Part shown: one piece after another, positions 25,687 to 33,907 of the stretch
How the letters are laid out: the number at the start of each line of letters is the position of its first letter
Numbering within the stretch: the stretch's first letter is position 1
Origin: G963664225 sp964538065
GTDB taxonomy: Bacteria > Verrucomicrobiota > Verrucomicrobiia > Limisphaerales > UBA1319
Reading direction: 5' to 3'
Assembly: GCA_964538065.1 (NCBI GenBank)
Contig: CAZIDG010000029.1
Coordinates: 1 to 46,945, forward strand
DNA length: 46,945 nucleotides
Position numbers and translations under genes: made by a program
The notes under the pieces: generated by a model
Database searches by the model: none
Told to the model about the DNA's origin: nothing
The model's input: the letters and a program-made list of their open reading frames with translations, nothing else

Positions 25687-27422
25687 AGACCGGCTTTCGT
25701 ATCACCCACCAGTGCGTTGAAATGTTCCTCGACCTGTGTGACGCGCAAGACCTCTTCGATGGTGGTCTTGCCCTCCCGCACCTTGTTCCATCCGTCGTTT
25801 CTCAAGGTCCTCATGCCCAGTTCAATGGCCTTCTGTGCAATGGTCGAAGCGGGGGCGCGGTTCAAGATCAGCGGACGGATGGCTTCATTAAGCAACAGCA
25901 GTTCGTAGATGCCCATGCGTCCCTGGTAACCCAGTTGGCGGCATTCCTCGCAACCCCGTCCGCGCAGGAAACGGGTCGAGTCAATCTGGTCCTCCGGAAA
26001 ACCAATCCGCATCAGGTAATCCCGCTCCACCTTTTGCTCCTCTTTGCAGTGCGGACAGATGGTGCGCACCAGACGTTGAGCCATGACTGCTTCCACCGAG
26101 GAGGCGACCAGGAAGGGTTCAATGCCCATGTCGATCAATCGAGTGAATGCGCTGGGGGCGTCATTGGTGTGAAGTGTGCTGAAGACCAGGTGTCCTGTCA
26201 GAGCGGCGCGAATGGCGATTTCAGCGGTTTCCAAGTCGCGAATTTCACCGACCATGACCACGTTGGGATCCTGGCGCAGAATGTGCCTCAGCCCCATTGC
26301 AAAGGTCAGGCCGATTTCCGGGCGCACCGCAATCTGATTAATGCCCTTCAACTCGTATTCCACGGGCTCTTCAATCGTGATGATGCGCTTATGCACCGAG
26401 TTGATGGTGCTCAAAAAGGCATACAGGGAGGTGGATTTGCCCGACCCTGTGGGTCCGGTGACCAGGAAAATGCCGTGGGGTTTGACGATGATTTCGCGAA
26501 TGGCCTGCTCTTCACGGGACGAAAAACCCAGCTTATCAAGACTGAGAAAGATCTTGCCGCGGGTCAACAAGCGCAGGGAAACGCTTTCCCCGTAAACAGT
26601 TGGCACGGTGGAGACACGAATGTCGATTTCCTCCCCCTTGATCCGGACATTGATGCGTCCATCCTGAGGAAGACGTTTTTCCGCGATGTCCATGCCCGAC
26701 ATGACCTTGATGCGCGAAATCAAAGCGGCCTGGTAGCGCTTCAACTGGGGCGGCATCGGCGTTTGGTGCAGAATGCCGTCAATGCGGTAACGGATTCGCA
26801 GTTCATCCTCAGCCGGTTCAAAATGAATGTCCGTCGCCCGGTCCTTAAATGCTTCCCAGATGATCTGGTTGACGAACTTGATGACGCTGGCCTCCTGGTC
26901 GCCTTCGGTGATTTCCTTGTCTTCGGCTACAACCAGTTCGATGGGTTCATCTTCCGCCAATTCATCCAAGGTTTCTGCACCGACACCGTAATACTTCTTG
27001 AGGGCTTTTTCGATTTCCGCCTGGGGGGCAAGGGCGAATTGTACCGGGCACTGGGCGTCGAATTGTACGGCATTGAGCAGCGCCGAATTAAAGGGATTGC
27101 CGACAACGACTTGCAGCGTATCGTTTTCAAACTGTGTGGGCAGGACACTGAACTGGAATGCAACCTTGGTGGAGATCTTTTGCCTGACTTCCGGCGGAAC
27201 AGTGAGCCGGGGCAGATCCAGATAGGGCCACCCCAAGGCCGCCGCCAGTTTCTGGAGAAATTGATCCTCGGTGATGCCCTTTTCCCGGCAGATGAAGGCG
27301 AATTGTGTCTCCTGCGACCCGTTGTCCACGGCTACCCGCCATGCCTTAAGCCATTCGTCGATCTGGTCAGGTGATCCCAGATCGGCGCGCGAAAAAACCG
27401 ATTTAATCGACGCAAATGCCAT
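25671..27422 (-). CDS. gspE: GspE/PilB-type assembly ATPase of module 2
   Basis: The 583-residue ATPase is the first gene of the gspE-L-M-D operon. It has an N-terminal MshEN-like region, DRATDIHFEPAEDELRIRYR, Walker A GPTGSGKSTSLYAFL near residue 323, Walker B VVMVGEIRDLETAEIA, His box FSTLHTNDAPSAFTRLIDM and zinc-site cysteines CPHC and CEEC. It is a different branch from the module 1 ATPase: core motifs agree but the N-terminal halves diverge. The 174 bp upstream are shared with divergent wecB and show no clear promoter to my eye. Confidence 0.94.
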   Translation of the reverse strand: MAFASIKSVFSRADLGSPDQIDEWLKAWRVAVDNGSQETQFAFICREKGITEDQFLQKLAAALGWPYLDLPRLTVPPEVRQKISTKVAFQFSVLPTQFENDTLQVVVGNPFNSALLNAVQFDAQCPVQFALAPQAEIEKALKKYYGVGAETLDELAEDEPIELVVAEDKEITEGDQEASVIKFVNQIIWEAFKDRATDIHFEPAEDELRIRYRIDGILHQTPMPPQLKRYQAALISRIKVMSGMDIAEKRLPQDGRINVRIKGEEIDIRVSTVPTVYGESVSLRLLTRGKIFLSLDKLGFSSREEQAIREIIVKPHGIFLVTGPTGSGKSTSLYAFLSTINSVHKRIITIEEPVEYELKGINQIAVRPEIGLTFAMGLRHILRQDPNVVMVGEIRDLETAEIAIRAALTGHLVFSTLHTNDAPSAFTRLIDMGIEPFLVASSVEAVMAQRLVRTICPHCKEEQKVERDYLMRIGFPEDQIDSTRFLRGRGCEECRQLGYQGRMGIYELLLLNEAIRPLILNRAPASTIAQKAIELGMRTLRNDGWNKVREGKTTIEEVLRVTQVEEHFNALVGDTKAGLWVKK

Positions 27423-27596
27423 GCGAGTACAATTTCAACAACAACGCACCGTATGAAAAGTTGCGCGGCGGGTCAAAGAAATTAACCGGCAAGATGGCTC
27501 ATTTGACGCGATTTACATCCGCTTAATGTTGTTTTTCATGGGTTTCACCCGATGCCCTTGATCTTAAGGAGCTTTTAGGCTAATGCAGAAGTCGTC

Positions 27597-28733
27597 GTGA
27601 GCAAAATCCGCGTTTTAACCATTTGTGGTACCCGGCCCGAGGCCATCAAGTTGGCACCGGTCATTCTGGAATTAAACACACAATCTGCCTCCTTTGAGTC
27701 CCGTCTCTGTGTGACAGCCCAGCACCGCCACATGCTCGACCAGGCTCTCCAAATCTTTAGCCTCAAACCAGATCACGATCTGGATATCATGCGACCAGGC
27801 CAGAGCCTTGCAGAGATCACGGCGCGAGCCATGGAAGGTTTGGACAAGGTTATGGCCGAAGAAAAGCCGGATGTTGTGCTGGTGCAAGGAGATACGACAA
27901 CGGCCTTTTGCGGCGCCCTGGCTGCATTTTACCATCGTGTCATGGTGGGACATGTTGAAGCTGGATTACGAACGGGGAATAAAAACGCTCCATTTCCAGA
28001 GGAAATCAATCGTCGACTGGTTACCCAGGTCACGGATTTTCATTTTGCCCCCACCGAACACGCCAAGAAAGCCCTTCTTGCTGAAGGTGTTAAAGAGGAT
28101 GCCGTCTTTGTCACGGGTAATTCCGTCATCGACGCCCTGCTCTGGGTGCGCCAACAGGTTAGTTCTCGCACCCCAGCGTTGCCCGATGGATTGTTGGAAC
28201 GTATTCGAAACAAAAGATTTGTGCTGGTCACGGGGCATCGCAGGGAAAGTTTTGGAGAGGGATTCGCGAACATATGTAGCGCGATTCGCGAGGTGGCCGA
28301 TGCTTTTCCCGATGTTTTGTTTGTCTATCCGGTTCATATGAATCCGAATGTGCGTGAGCCCGTGAATCGCATCTTAAGTCACCATGAGCGTATTATTCTG
28401 ACCGAGCCGGTGACCTATGCCCCATTTGTTTGGCTGATGGATCATGCTGAGGTGGTGTTAACCGATTCAGGCGGGGTGCAGGAGGAAGCTCCCTCGTTGG
28501 GGAAACCAGTGCTCGTCATGCGTGAGACAACCGAGCGTCCTGAAGGGGTGGCAGCTGGCAATGCCCGCCTGGTGGGAGTCGGGCGTGAGCGGATTGTGGC
28601 GGCTCTTGCCTCTCTATTAAGCAACCCTGCCGAACGTCAGGCGATGGCGTCCATACGCAATCCCTATGGCGATGGATCGGCCTCACGCGCCATTGTGAAT
28701 GTTTTAAAGGAAAAGCTGGCATCCAGGCCGTAA
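27597..28733 (+). CDS. wecB: UDP-N-acetylglucosamine 2-epimerase (non-hydrolysing)
   Basis: The 378-residue cytoplasmic enzyme converts UDP-GlcNAc to UDP-ManNAc for surface polysaccharide. It shows ICGTRPEAIKLAPVI at the N-terminus, VQGDTTTAF, GHVEAGLRTGN with PFPEEINRRL, TGHRRESFGEGF and LTDSGGVQEEAPSLGKPVLVMRETTERPE, all hallmark motifs. It starts with GTG. Upstream, AAGGAG precedes a five-codon frame (ATG 27583) that ends in a TGA overlapping the GTG, so initiation may be coupled to a tiny leader peptide. Confidence 0.95.
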   Translation: MSKIRVLTICGTRPEAIKLAPVILELNTQSASFESRLCVTAQHRHMLDQALQIFSLKPDHDLDIMRPGQSLAEITARAMEGLDKVMAEEKPDVVLVQGDTTTAFCGALAAFYHRVMVGHVEAGLRTGNKNAPFPEEINRRLVTQVTDFHFAPTEHAKKALLAEGVKEDAVFVTGNSVIDALLWVRQQVSSRTPALPDGLLERIRNKRFVLVTGHRRESFGEGFANICSAIREVADAFPDVLFVYPVHMNPNVREPVNRILSHHERIILTEPVTYAPFVWLMDHAEVVLTDSGGVQEEAPSLGKPVLVMRETTERPEGVAAGNARLVGVGRERIVAALASLLSNPAERQAMASIRNPYGDGSASRAIVNVLKEKLASRP

Positions 28734-28787
28734 ATAGTACTTGATGGTGTGGTAGTTGCTTGGGAGTGACCCTGAGGAGTTTTTGAC

Positions 28788-29705
28788 ATGGCAAGTGTAT
28801 TAGTAACGGGCGGCCGGGGGTTCATCGGCACCAACTTGACCCGCGAATTGTGTTCACGGGGTCATGAGGTGTGGACCTGCGATGTATTGCAAGGGGAGGA
28901 CGAGCGGCACATCAAGGCGGATACCGGTGTGTATCAGCAGATGGATGCCCTCTTCCGCAAACATCAATTCGACTTTGTTTACCACCTGGCTGCCGAGTAT
29001 GGACGGTGGAATGGCGAAGATCACTACGAAAACCTCTGGCAGACCAATGTCGTGGGTACCAAGAACATGCTGCGCTTGCAGGAGCAGCATCGCTTCAAAA
29101 TGATCTTTTTCTCCAGTGCCGAGGTGTATGGGGATTATGACCAGTTGATGAGCGAGGATGTCATGGAACGTGTTCCCATCAAGCAGATGAACGATTATGC
29201 CATTTCCAAGTGGGCTGGTGAGTTGCAGTGCCTCAATCATGCGGCAATGTTTGGCACCCAGACGGTTCGCGTCCGGCCGGTGGGATGCTACGGTCCCCAT
29301 GAGTATTACAGCCGGTATCGCGGGGTGATTCCCATTTTCGTTTACCACGCCTTGAAGGGCAGGCCATTCACCGTTCACAAGGGGCACAAACGCATTTTCG
29401 ATTACGTGGAGGACACCTGCCGCACTTTTGCCAATATTGCTGATCATTTTATACCCGGGGAAGTGTACAATATCGGTGGGCGTGAGGATTGGGTCATCAG
29501 CATTGAAGAACTGGCAGACCTGGTGCTTCAAACTGTGGGGGCCAGTCCCTCGCTCGCGACGTACAAAGGTGAAGAGGGCTTTACAACACGCGTCAAGGTG
29601 GTCGATTTTTCCAAAGCCCGTCGGGATTTGAAGCACAACCCTGTCATCGACATCCAGGAAGGCATTCGGCGCTACGTGGCCTGGGCCAGAAAGATCTACT
29701 GTTGA
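28788..29705 (+). CDS. NAD-dependent sugar epimerase/dehydratase (extended SDR)
   Basis: The 305-residue extended short-chain dehydrogenase/reductase has NAD site VTGGRGFIGTNLTREL near residue 6, the active-site Ser in FSSAEVYGD and the Tyr-Lys pair in YAISKWAGE. It probably acts on a nucleotide sugar in the same surface-glycan pathway as wecB, 54 bp upstream. A GAGG-like site (TGAGGAG) lies upstream of the ATG. The exact sugar cannot be told. The 200 bp after it hold only a doubtful 41-codon frame. Confidence 0.88.
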   Translation: MASVLVTGGRGFIGTNLTRELCSRGHEVWTCDVLQGEDERHIKADTGVYQQMDALFRKHQFDFVYHLAAEYGRWNGEDHYENLWQTNVVGTKNMLRLQEQHRFKMIFFSSAEVYGDYDQLMSEDVMERVPIKQMNDYAISKWAGELQCLNHAAMFGTQTVRVRPVGCYGPHEYYSRYRGVIPIFVYHALKGRPFTVHKGHKRIFDYVEDTCRTFANIADHFIPGEVYNIGGREDWVISIEELADLVLQTVGASPSLATYKGEEGFTTRVKVVDFSKARRDLKHNPVIDIQEGIRRYVAWARKIYC

Positions 29706-29763
29706 ATCACCGGATGAGATGTCTCCAGTGAGGTGCAACTTCTCAAATCTTCCCTTGCAAGCG

Positions 29764-29889
29764 ATGAAGGGCAAGGTGTTTACTTTGTGTGCTTGCGTGG
29801 GCTATCTCGTTGCTGGAGTCCATGTTCATCGTGTTTGCCTGCAAACGGGTGAATGCAGCATCTTGGATTTCCAGGGATTGATTGGGTAG
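29764..29889 (+). CDS. Possible 41-residue secreted or membrane peptide
   Basis: The frame between two epimerase genes begins MKGKVFTLCACVGYLVAG, which looks like a short signal or membrane segment, and continues with two further Cys (HRVCLQTGECSILDF). It is on the operon strand and ends 20 bp before the next start codon. No good ribosome binding site precedes it and I recognise no family, so it may be a chance frame. Confidence 0.3.
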   Translation: MKGKVFTLCACVGYLVAGVHVHRVCLQTGECSILDFQGLIG

Positions 29890-29908
29890 ATGCCGCTGCA
29901 ATTGTGCC

Positions 29909-30955
29909 ATGGAAGACTATTTGAAGTTTTTTGAAGGGAAGACGGTCTTGATTACCGGTGGCGTAGGGGCCATCGGTTCCAATCTGACCCGTGCCATCGC
30001 CGGTTTGAACGCGCAAAAAGTGGTCGTATTGGACGACCTGTCCGCCGGATATGAATGGAATCTGCCTTCCCTGCCGAATGTTCTGTTTGTTCAGGGATCC
30101 GTGACGGATGAAGTCGCATTAAAACGCGTCTTTGCCCTCAAGCCCGCGGTGGTGTACCACCTGGCAGCCTTTTTTGCGAACCAAAACTCCGTGGATTATC
30201 CGCAAAAGGATCTGATGACCAACGGCTTGGGAACGTTGCTTGTGTACCAGTATGCGCAGATGTGCGGGACGGGCAGGGTGGTGTATGCTTCATCGGGTTG
30301 CTCGATTTACGGTTCATCCGCGCCCATGCCGCTGAAGGAAGATTTCATGTCCATGCATCTGACCACCCCTTATCAAATCACCAAGATGCTGGGCGAGTTG
30401 TATGCGAATTTCTTCCATCACCACTATGGCCTGCCAGTGGTGAAAACCCGGTTCTTTAATTCGTATGGGCCAGGTGAGGTCCCGGGCCAGTACCGTAATG
30501 TCATACCCAATTTCATCTATCGTGCCATGTGTGGGCTGCCTCTTCCCTTTACGGGATCGGGTGAGGAAACCCGGGATTTCACCTATGTGCTGGACATTGT
30601 GAACGCCCTGTTGCGGGCTGCGTATTTTGAGCGGGCCGTGGGGCAGGAGATGAACATTGCCTCCGGTCATGAAGTCAAGATCCTGGAAATGGCCGAACGA
30701 GTGAATCAATTGACCGGCAACAAGGCAGGCATCATCCGTGCTGAACGACGCGTCTGGGACACCAAAAAACGTTTGTTGGCTTCGGTGGACCGTGCTCGCG
30801 ATCTTCTTGGCTACCAGCCTCAAATGGATTTCGACACCGGTCTCAAAAACACCGTCCAATGGTTTAAGGATCATTGGGATGACATTCGGCGTGATGCAGA
30901 ATTTCCTCCGGGCATGTCGGCTGCGGTGCCCGGGGTCATCGCAACCCAAACTTAA
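29909..30955 (+). CDS. NAD-dependent sugar epimerase/dehydratase (extended SDR)
   Basis: The 348-residue extended SDR has NAD site ITGGVGAIGSNLTRAI near residue 14, active-site Ser in ASSGCSIYG, and Tyr-Lys in YQITKMLGE. The substrate region is TRFFNSYGPGEVPGQYRNVIPNF. It resembles UDP-glucose 4-epimerase/4,6-dehydratase-type enzymes, but the precise sugar is not clear. A TTG at 29882 could add nine residues (MGRCRCNCA); the ATG at 29909 gives the normal SDR N-terminus and is preferred. It is followed 26 bp later by the glycosyltransferase. Confidence 0.88.
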   Translation: MEDYLKFFEGKTVLITGGVGAIGSNLTRAIAGLNAQKVVVLDDLSAGYEWNLPSLPNVLFVQGSVTDEVALKRVFALKPAVVYHLAAFFANQNSVDYPQKDLMTNGLGTLLVYQYAQMCGTGRVVYASSGCSIYGSSAPMPLKEDFMSMHLTTPYQITKMLGELYANFFHHHYGLPVVKTRFFNSYGPGEVPGQYRNVIPNFIYRAMCGLPLPFTGSGEETRDFTYVLDIVNALLRAAYFERAVGQEMNIASGHEVKILEMAERVNQLTGNKAGIIRAERRVWDTKKRLLASVDRARDLLGYQPQMDFDTGLKNTVQWFKDHWDDIRRDAEFPPGMSAAVPGVIATQT

Positions 30956-30981
30956 ATGCTCGATCCCCGATCTGGACCATC

Positions 30982-32241
30982 GTGAGTCGCATTTTGATCC
31001 ATAGCCCGGTATTCTCCCCCGATGCCGTGTCCACATCCTACCTGATGACCGATCTGGCCATCGGGTTAAAAAATGCCGGTCACGAGGTCACGGTACTCAC
31101 CGCGACACCTCATTATACCCTGGATGCCAGGGCTGCGGCCACCCAGCCGATGGTCTCGCGTCTTGGCGGCATTTTTAAACATAGTAATCTTCAGGGTATA
31201 CCCGTCTGGCATGTTCGAATACCGTGGAAAGGCCAGCGACGCCCATGGGTGAGGGCGATTGATTATCTCTATTTTAACATTGTGGCCTTGATGGCTGGCT
31301 GCGTTCTCGTGGGGCGGCAGGATTTGATCCTTGCCACATCACCGCCCATTACCATGGGAGTAAACGCCTGGCTGCTCGGGCGGAGATGGGGGGCTCCTTC
31401 CATCTATAAGGTGGCGGAGATTTACCCTGATGTCATCATCAGTCAGGAGTTGATCAAGAGCCGTGCCCTCATCGCGCTGATGCGCTGGATGGAGCGTTTG
31501 GTTTATCGCAAGATCACCCGCCTTGTTCCCATAGCCCACCAGTTTGCCGAGACCATCCTCTCACGTGGTGTAGCCCCTGAAAAACTGTGTTTTATCCCCG
31601 ATTTTGTTGAGACCGATTTTTATCAGCCCTGCCCGCGTGACAATGCCTTTGCGCGTGAACACGGCTTGATGGATGGCTTTGTCGTTCTCTACGCCGGCAA
31701 TATTGGTATGGTGCAGGATTGGGAATCCGTTTTGGGCGCTGCGGAGCAAGCCCGGGGCACTCCTGTGCGGTTCGTCATTGTGGGTGACGGGAACCAGCGT
31801 TCATGGCTGGCGCAGCAGTGTGAACACCGCAGGCTGGCCAATGTCAAGCTCATCGGTTACCAGCCCAAGGAGATCATGCCACTCATCAATGCCAGTTGCG
31901 ACGTTTGCATGATTCCCATGACCAGCCATGGGTCTCTGGGGGGGGTGCCTTCGAAGGTTTACAGCATCATGGCCTGCGGCAAACCAGTCATTGTCACCGC
32001 TGCTCTCGAGTCGGAGTTGACATGGATCATCAACACGGCTCGTTGTGGTCGTGTCGTCGAGGCTGGCATGACGAACGCCTTTGCCACTGCGGTCCTGCGG
32101 GCCAGTCGTGAAAGTGAATTATTAAAGGAGGAGGGGAATCGCGGACGTGAATTTGCCATCAAGCATTATTCCCGTCAGGCGGTTATTTCGCGGTATGATG
32201 AACTGGTGCGCCAGTTGACCTCTTCAAAGCATCGTCTTTGA
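30982..32241 (+). CDS. Glycosyltransferase family 4 (WbuB/WcaI-like)
   Basis: The 419-residue GT-B enzyme probably adds a sugar to a lipid-linked surface glycan. The N-terminal lobe begins ILIHSPVFSPDAVSTSYLMTDLAIGL with a hydrophobic membrane-associating stretch (YLYFNIVALMAGCVLVG). The C-terminal lobe has VVLYAGNIGMVQDWESVL, FVIVGDGNQRSWL and the donor site PSKVYSIMACGKPVIVT with an upstream Gly-Gly. The start is GTG (30982). It is the last gene of the wecB cluster and converges on the DUF4434 gene. Confidence 0.9.
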   Translation: MSRILIHSPVFSPDAVSTSYLMTDLAIGLKNAGHEVTVLTATPHYTLDARAAATQPMVSRLGGIFKHSNLQGIPVWHVRIPWKGQRRPWVRAIDYLYFNIVALMAGCVLVGRQDLILATSPPITMGVNAWLLGRRWGAPSIYKVAEIYPDVIISQELIKSRALIALMRWMERLVYRKITRLVPIAHQFAETILSRGVAPEKLCFIPDFVETDFYQPCPRDNAFAREHGLMDGFVVLYAGNIGMVQDWESVLGAAEQARGTPVRFVIVGDGNQRSWLAQQCEHRRLANVKLIGYQPKEIMPLINASCDVCMIPMTSHGSLGGVPSKVYSIMACGKPVIVTAALESELTWIINTARCGRVVEAGMTNAFATAVLRASRESELLKEEGNRGREFAIKHYSRQAVISRYDELVRQLTSSKHRL

Positions 32242-32262
32242 TTGGACTGTAGACGTGGTCGA

Positions 32263-33336
32263 TCATTTCCTTTGCCGGTGCATTGCCGATCCCTGGTAGA
32301 CAGCATAATCGTCATACAATTGGATCGATTGTGGATGCCCGGCAAAAGCACGACTCCTGCGCTTGTTCATAAGTCCCTGGTACTGGTAGATCAAAATTTT
32401 ATCCACATAGGGTGATACCGCTTCCAGTTGAGCGCGTACGCGTTCGAATGGCGCTGGAATCAATGGACTGTTTTGCTGGTTGGGCGCCCCCTCCCAGGCA
32501 AACACTTCAACATCTGCCCAAAGCGCCCGCTGGGGCACCCGGTCATGGGCATGTCGCAACCGTTCGAAGGCTGCAGCACTCTGTTCAGTTGTCATGCGCA
32601 GACAACCGACCTCGTCTTGATAGGCGATGATATCGACATCGAGACCTTCAAGTTGGCGGACATAAGCATCGTCATCCACTGCCTGATGTGTGCCGTAGGG
32701 GGCGATAAGGATTTTTGCCTTTGGAGTGAGTCGCCGGGCCTCCTGTGTGCAGGCATTGACGTGGCGCAAAAAACTTTCGGTGTAGAGTGGTGTCAAGCAA
32801 GCCTCGTTGGGCCAGTACCAACCGTGGAAACTGCGGTGCTGTGAGTACCGCTCAGCAAGCTCAGTCATCATCTGATAACGTTTGGCCATGCGATCGGGGT
32901 CGAGCAGAGCCCGATCATCCCATTCCCCGTACCAATCGCTGCTGATGAAAAATTTCACTCCATAGCGATCCCCTCCGGTGAGAAGGGCGCCAATGGGATC
33001 CGGGCATGTCATTTCCATTTTCGGCAGCAGTGGAGTGTCGTAAAACGCCTTGCCTCCCTTGGCTGCCGCGAGCAAAACCAGATATTCAAAACCAAGGTCC
33101 GCCGCGTCTTTGACCGCTTGTTGCCATTGCTCTGTGGTGAACTTGAGACAGGCGTCATTCCAATAGAAATGCCGTCGATCATCCCACCAGACGCTGATCC
33201 AACTGCCGCGAATCGGCTGGCTTTTCCGTGCCATTGGGGCGGATGAAATGTGCTGACACCCCATACCCAGTGACACGAGTGCAGCGCTTGCTCCCAGAGT
33301 GTGTAGAAAACTGCGGCGGTTTACATGGGCTTTCAT
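32263..33336 (-). CDS. Tat-exported DUF4434 lipoprotein (glycosidase-like TIM barrel)
   Basis: The 357-residue protein starts with a twin-arginine signal (NRRSFLHTLGASAALVSLG) ending in a lipobox LGMGC. The mature part has a barrel pattern shared with DUF4434 and related glycoside-hydrolase-like proteins: ADLGFEYLVLLAA, YGVKFFISSDWYGEW, SFHGWYWPNEACL, LIAPYGTH and DIIAYQDEVGCLRM, then ALWADVEVFAWEG. The conserved acidic residues in WPNEA and YQDEVG are candidate catalytic groups, though no activity is established for the family to my knowledge. An open frame extends to 33414, but the ATG at 33336 has AGGAG five bases upstream and fits the signal. Confidence 0.82.
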   Translation of the reverse strand: MKAHVNRRSFLHTLGASAALVSLGMGCQHISSAPMARKSQPIRGSWISVWWDDRRHFYWNDACLKFTTEQWQQAVKDAADLGFEYLVLLAAAKGGKAFYDTPLLPKMEMTCPDPIGALLTGGDRYGVKFFISSDWYGEWDDRALLDPDRMAKRYQMMTELAERYSQHRSFHGWYWPNEACLTPLYTESFLRHVNACTQEARRLTPKAKILIAPYGTHQAVDDDAYVRQLEGLDVDIIAYQDEVGCLRMTTEQSAAAFERLRHAHDRVPQRALWADVEVFAWEGAPNQQNSPLIPAPFERVRAQLEAVSPYVDKILIYQYQGLMNKRRSRAFAGHPQSIQLYDDYAVYQGSAMHRQRK

Positions 33337-33460
33337 CTCTGCTCCTTTTTTTCCTCTCGTGTCCATACCATGGTCCCTGCCAGCGTGACCGGCGTCTTCT
33401 GCATTCGAAGACATTTATAACCCAGTGCATGGCGCAGGCATCCCCTGAGAGATTTGGAAG

Positions 33461-33535
<75 letters not shown>

Positions 33536-33557
33536 ACAACCCGGAAGCAATCCGAGA

Positions 33558-33612
33558 GGGCGAAATACTACCGAAAAGATTTCAGGGCAGACAAGTATTT
33601 TTCACAAATCCA
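33558..33612. repeat. 55-bp direct repeat, left copy, at the edge of an assembly gap
   Basis: This 55-bp stretch is base-for-base identical to 33713-33767 on the other side of the N run. It starts GGGCGAAATACTACCG and ends ACAAATCCA. It is best read as the overlap between two contigs rather than a biological repeat. Confidence 0.95.
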
Positions 33613-33712
33613 NNNNNNNNNNNNNNNNNNNNNNNNNNNNNNNNNNNNNNNNNNNNNNNNNNNNNNNNNNNNNNNNNNNNNNNNNNNNNNNNNNNNNNNN
33701 NNNNNNNNNNNN
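33613..33712. other. 100-N assembly gap
   Basis: Exactly 100 N, the conventional unknown-length filler. The gene-free interval 33536-33907 contains only this gap, its flanking 55-bp copies and about 140 bp of plain sequence before the DUF3999 stop. Any reading frame through the N run is meaningless. Confidence 0.99.
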
Positions 33713-33767
33713 GGGCGAAATACTACCGAAAAGATTTCAGGGCAGACAAGTATTTTTCACAAATCCA
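33713..33767. repeat. 55-bp direct repeat, right copy
   Basis: Identical to 33558-33612. Both copies abut the N run directly, as expected when two contigs sharing a k-mer-sized end were scaffolded without being merged. Confidence 0.95.
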
Positions 33768-33907
33768 GCGTCCTTTTTTAGGCTGGTCATGGGCGATGCG
33801 AGGGGATTGTACCGGCATGGATAGGTTAAAATGGTCATGGTGACTACATCGATAACGTGAAGGCACATGGAGGCATTAGCCAGATCCCGCAGAGGCACAC
33901 CCGTGGC

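Noticed and set aside
25722..27374. Long (550-codon) open frame on the plus strand
   Set aside because: It is fully antisense to the gspE gene of module 2, which has all ATPase motifs. The plus-strand translation shows no family signature and is rich in His, Gln and Phe as expected of a shadow.
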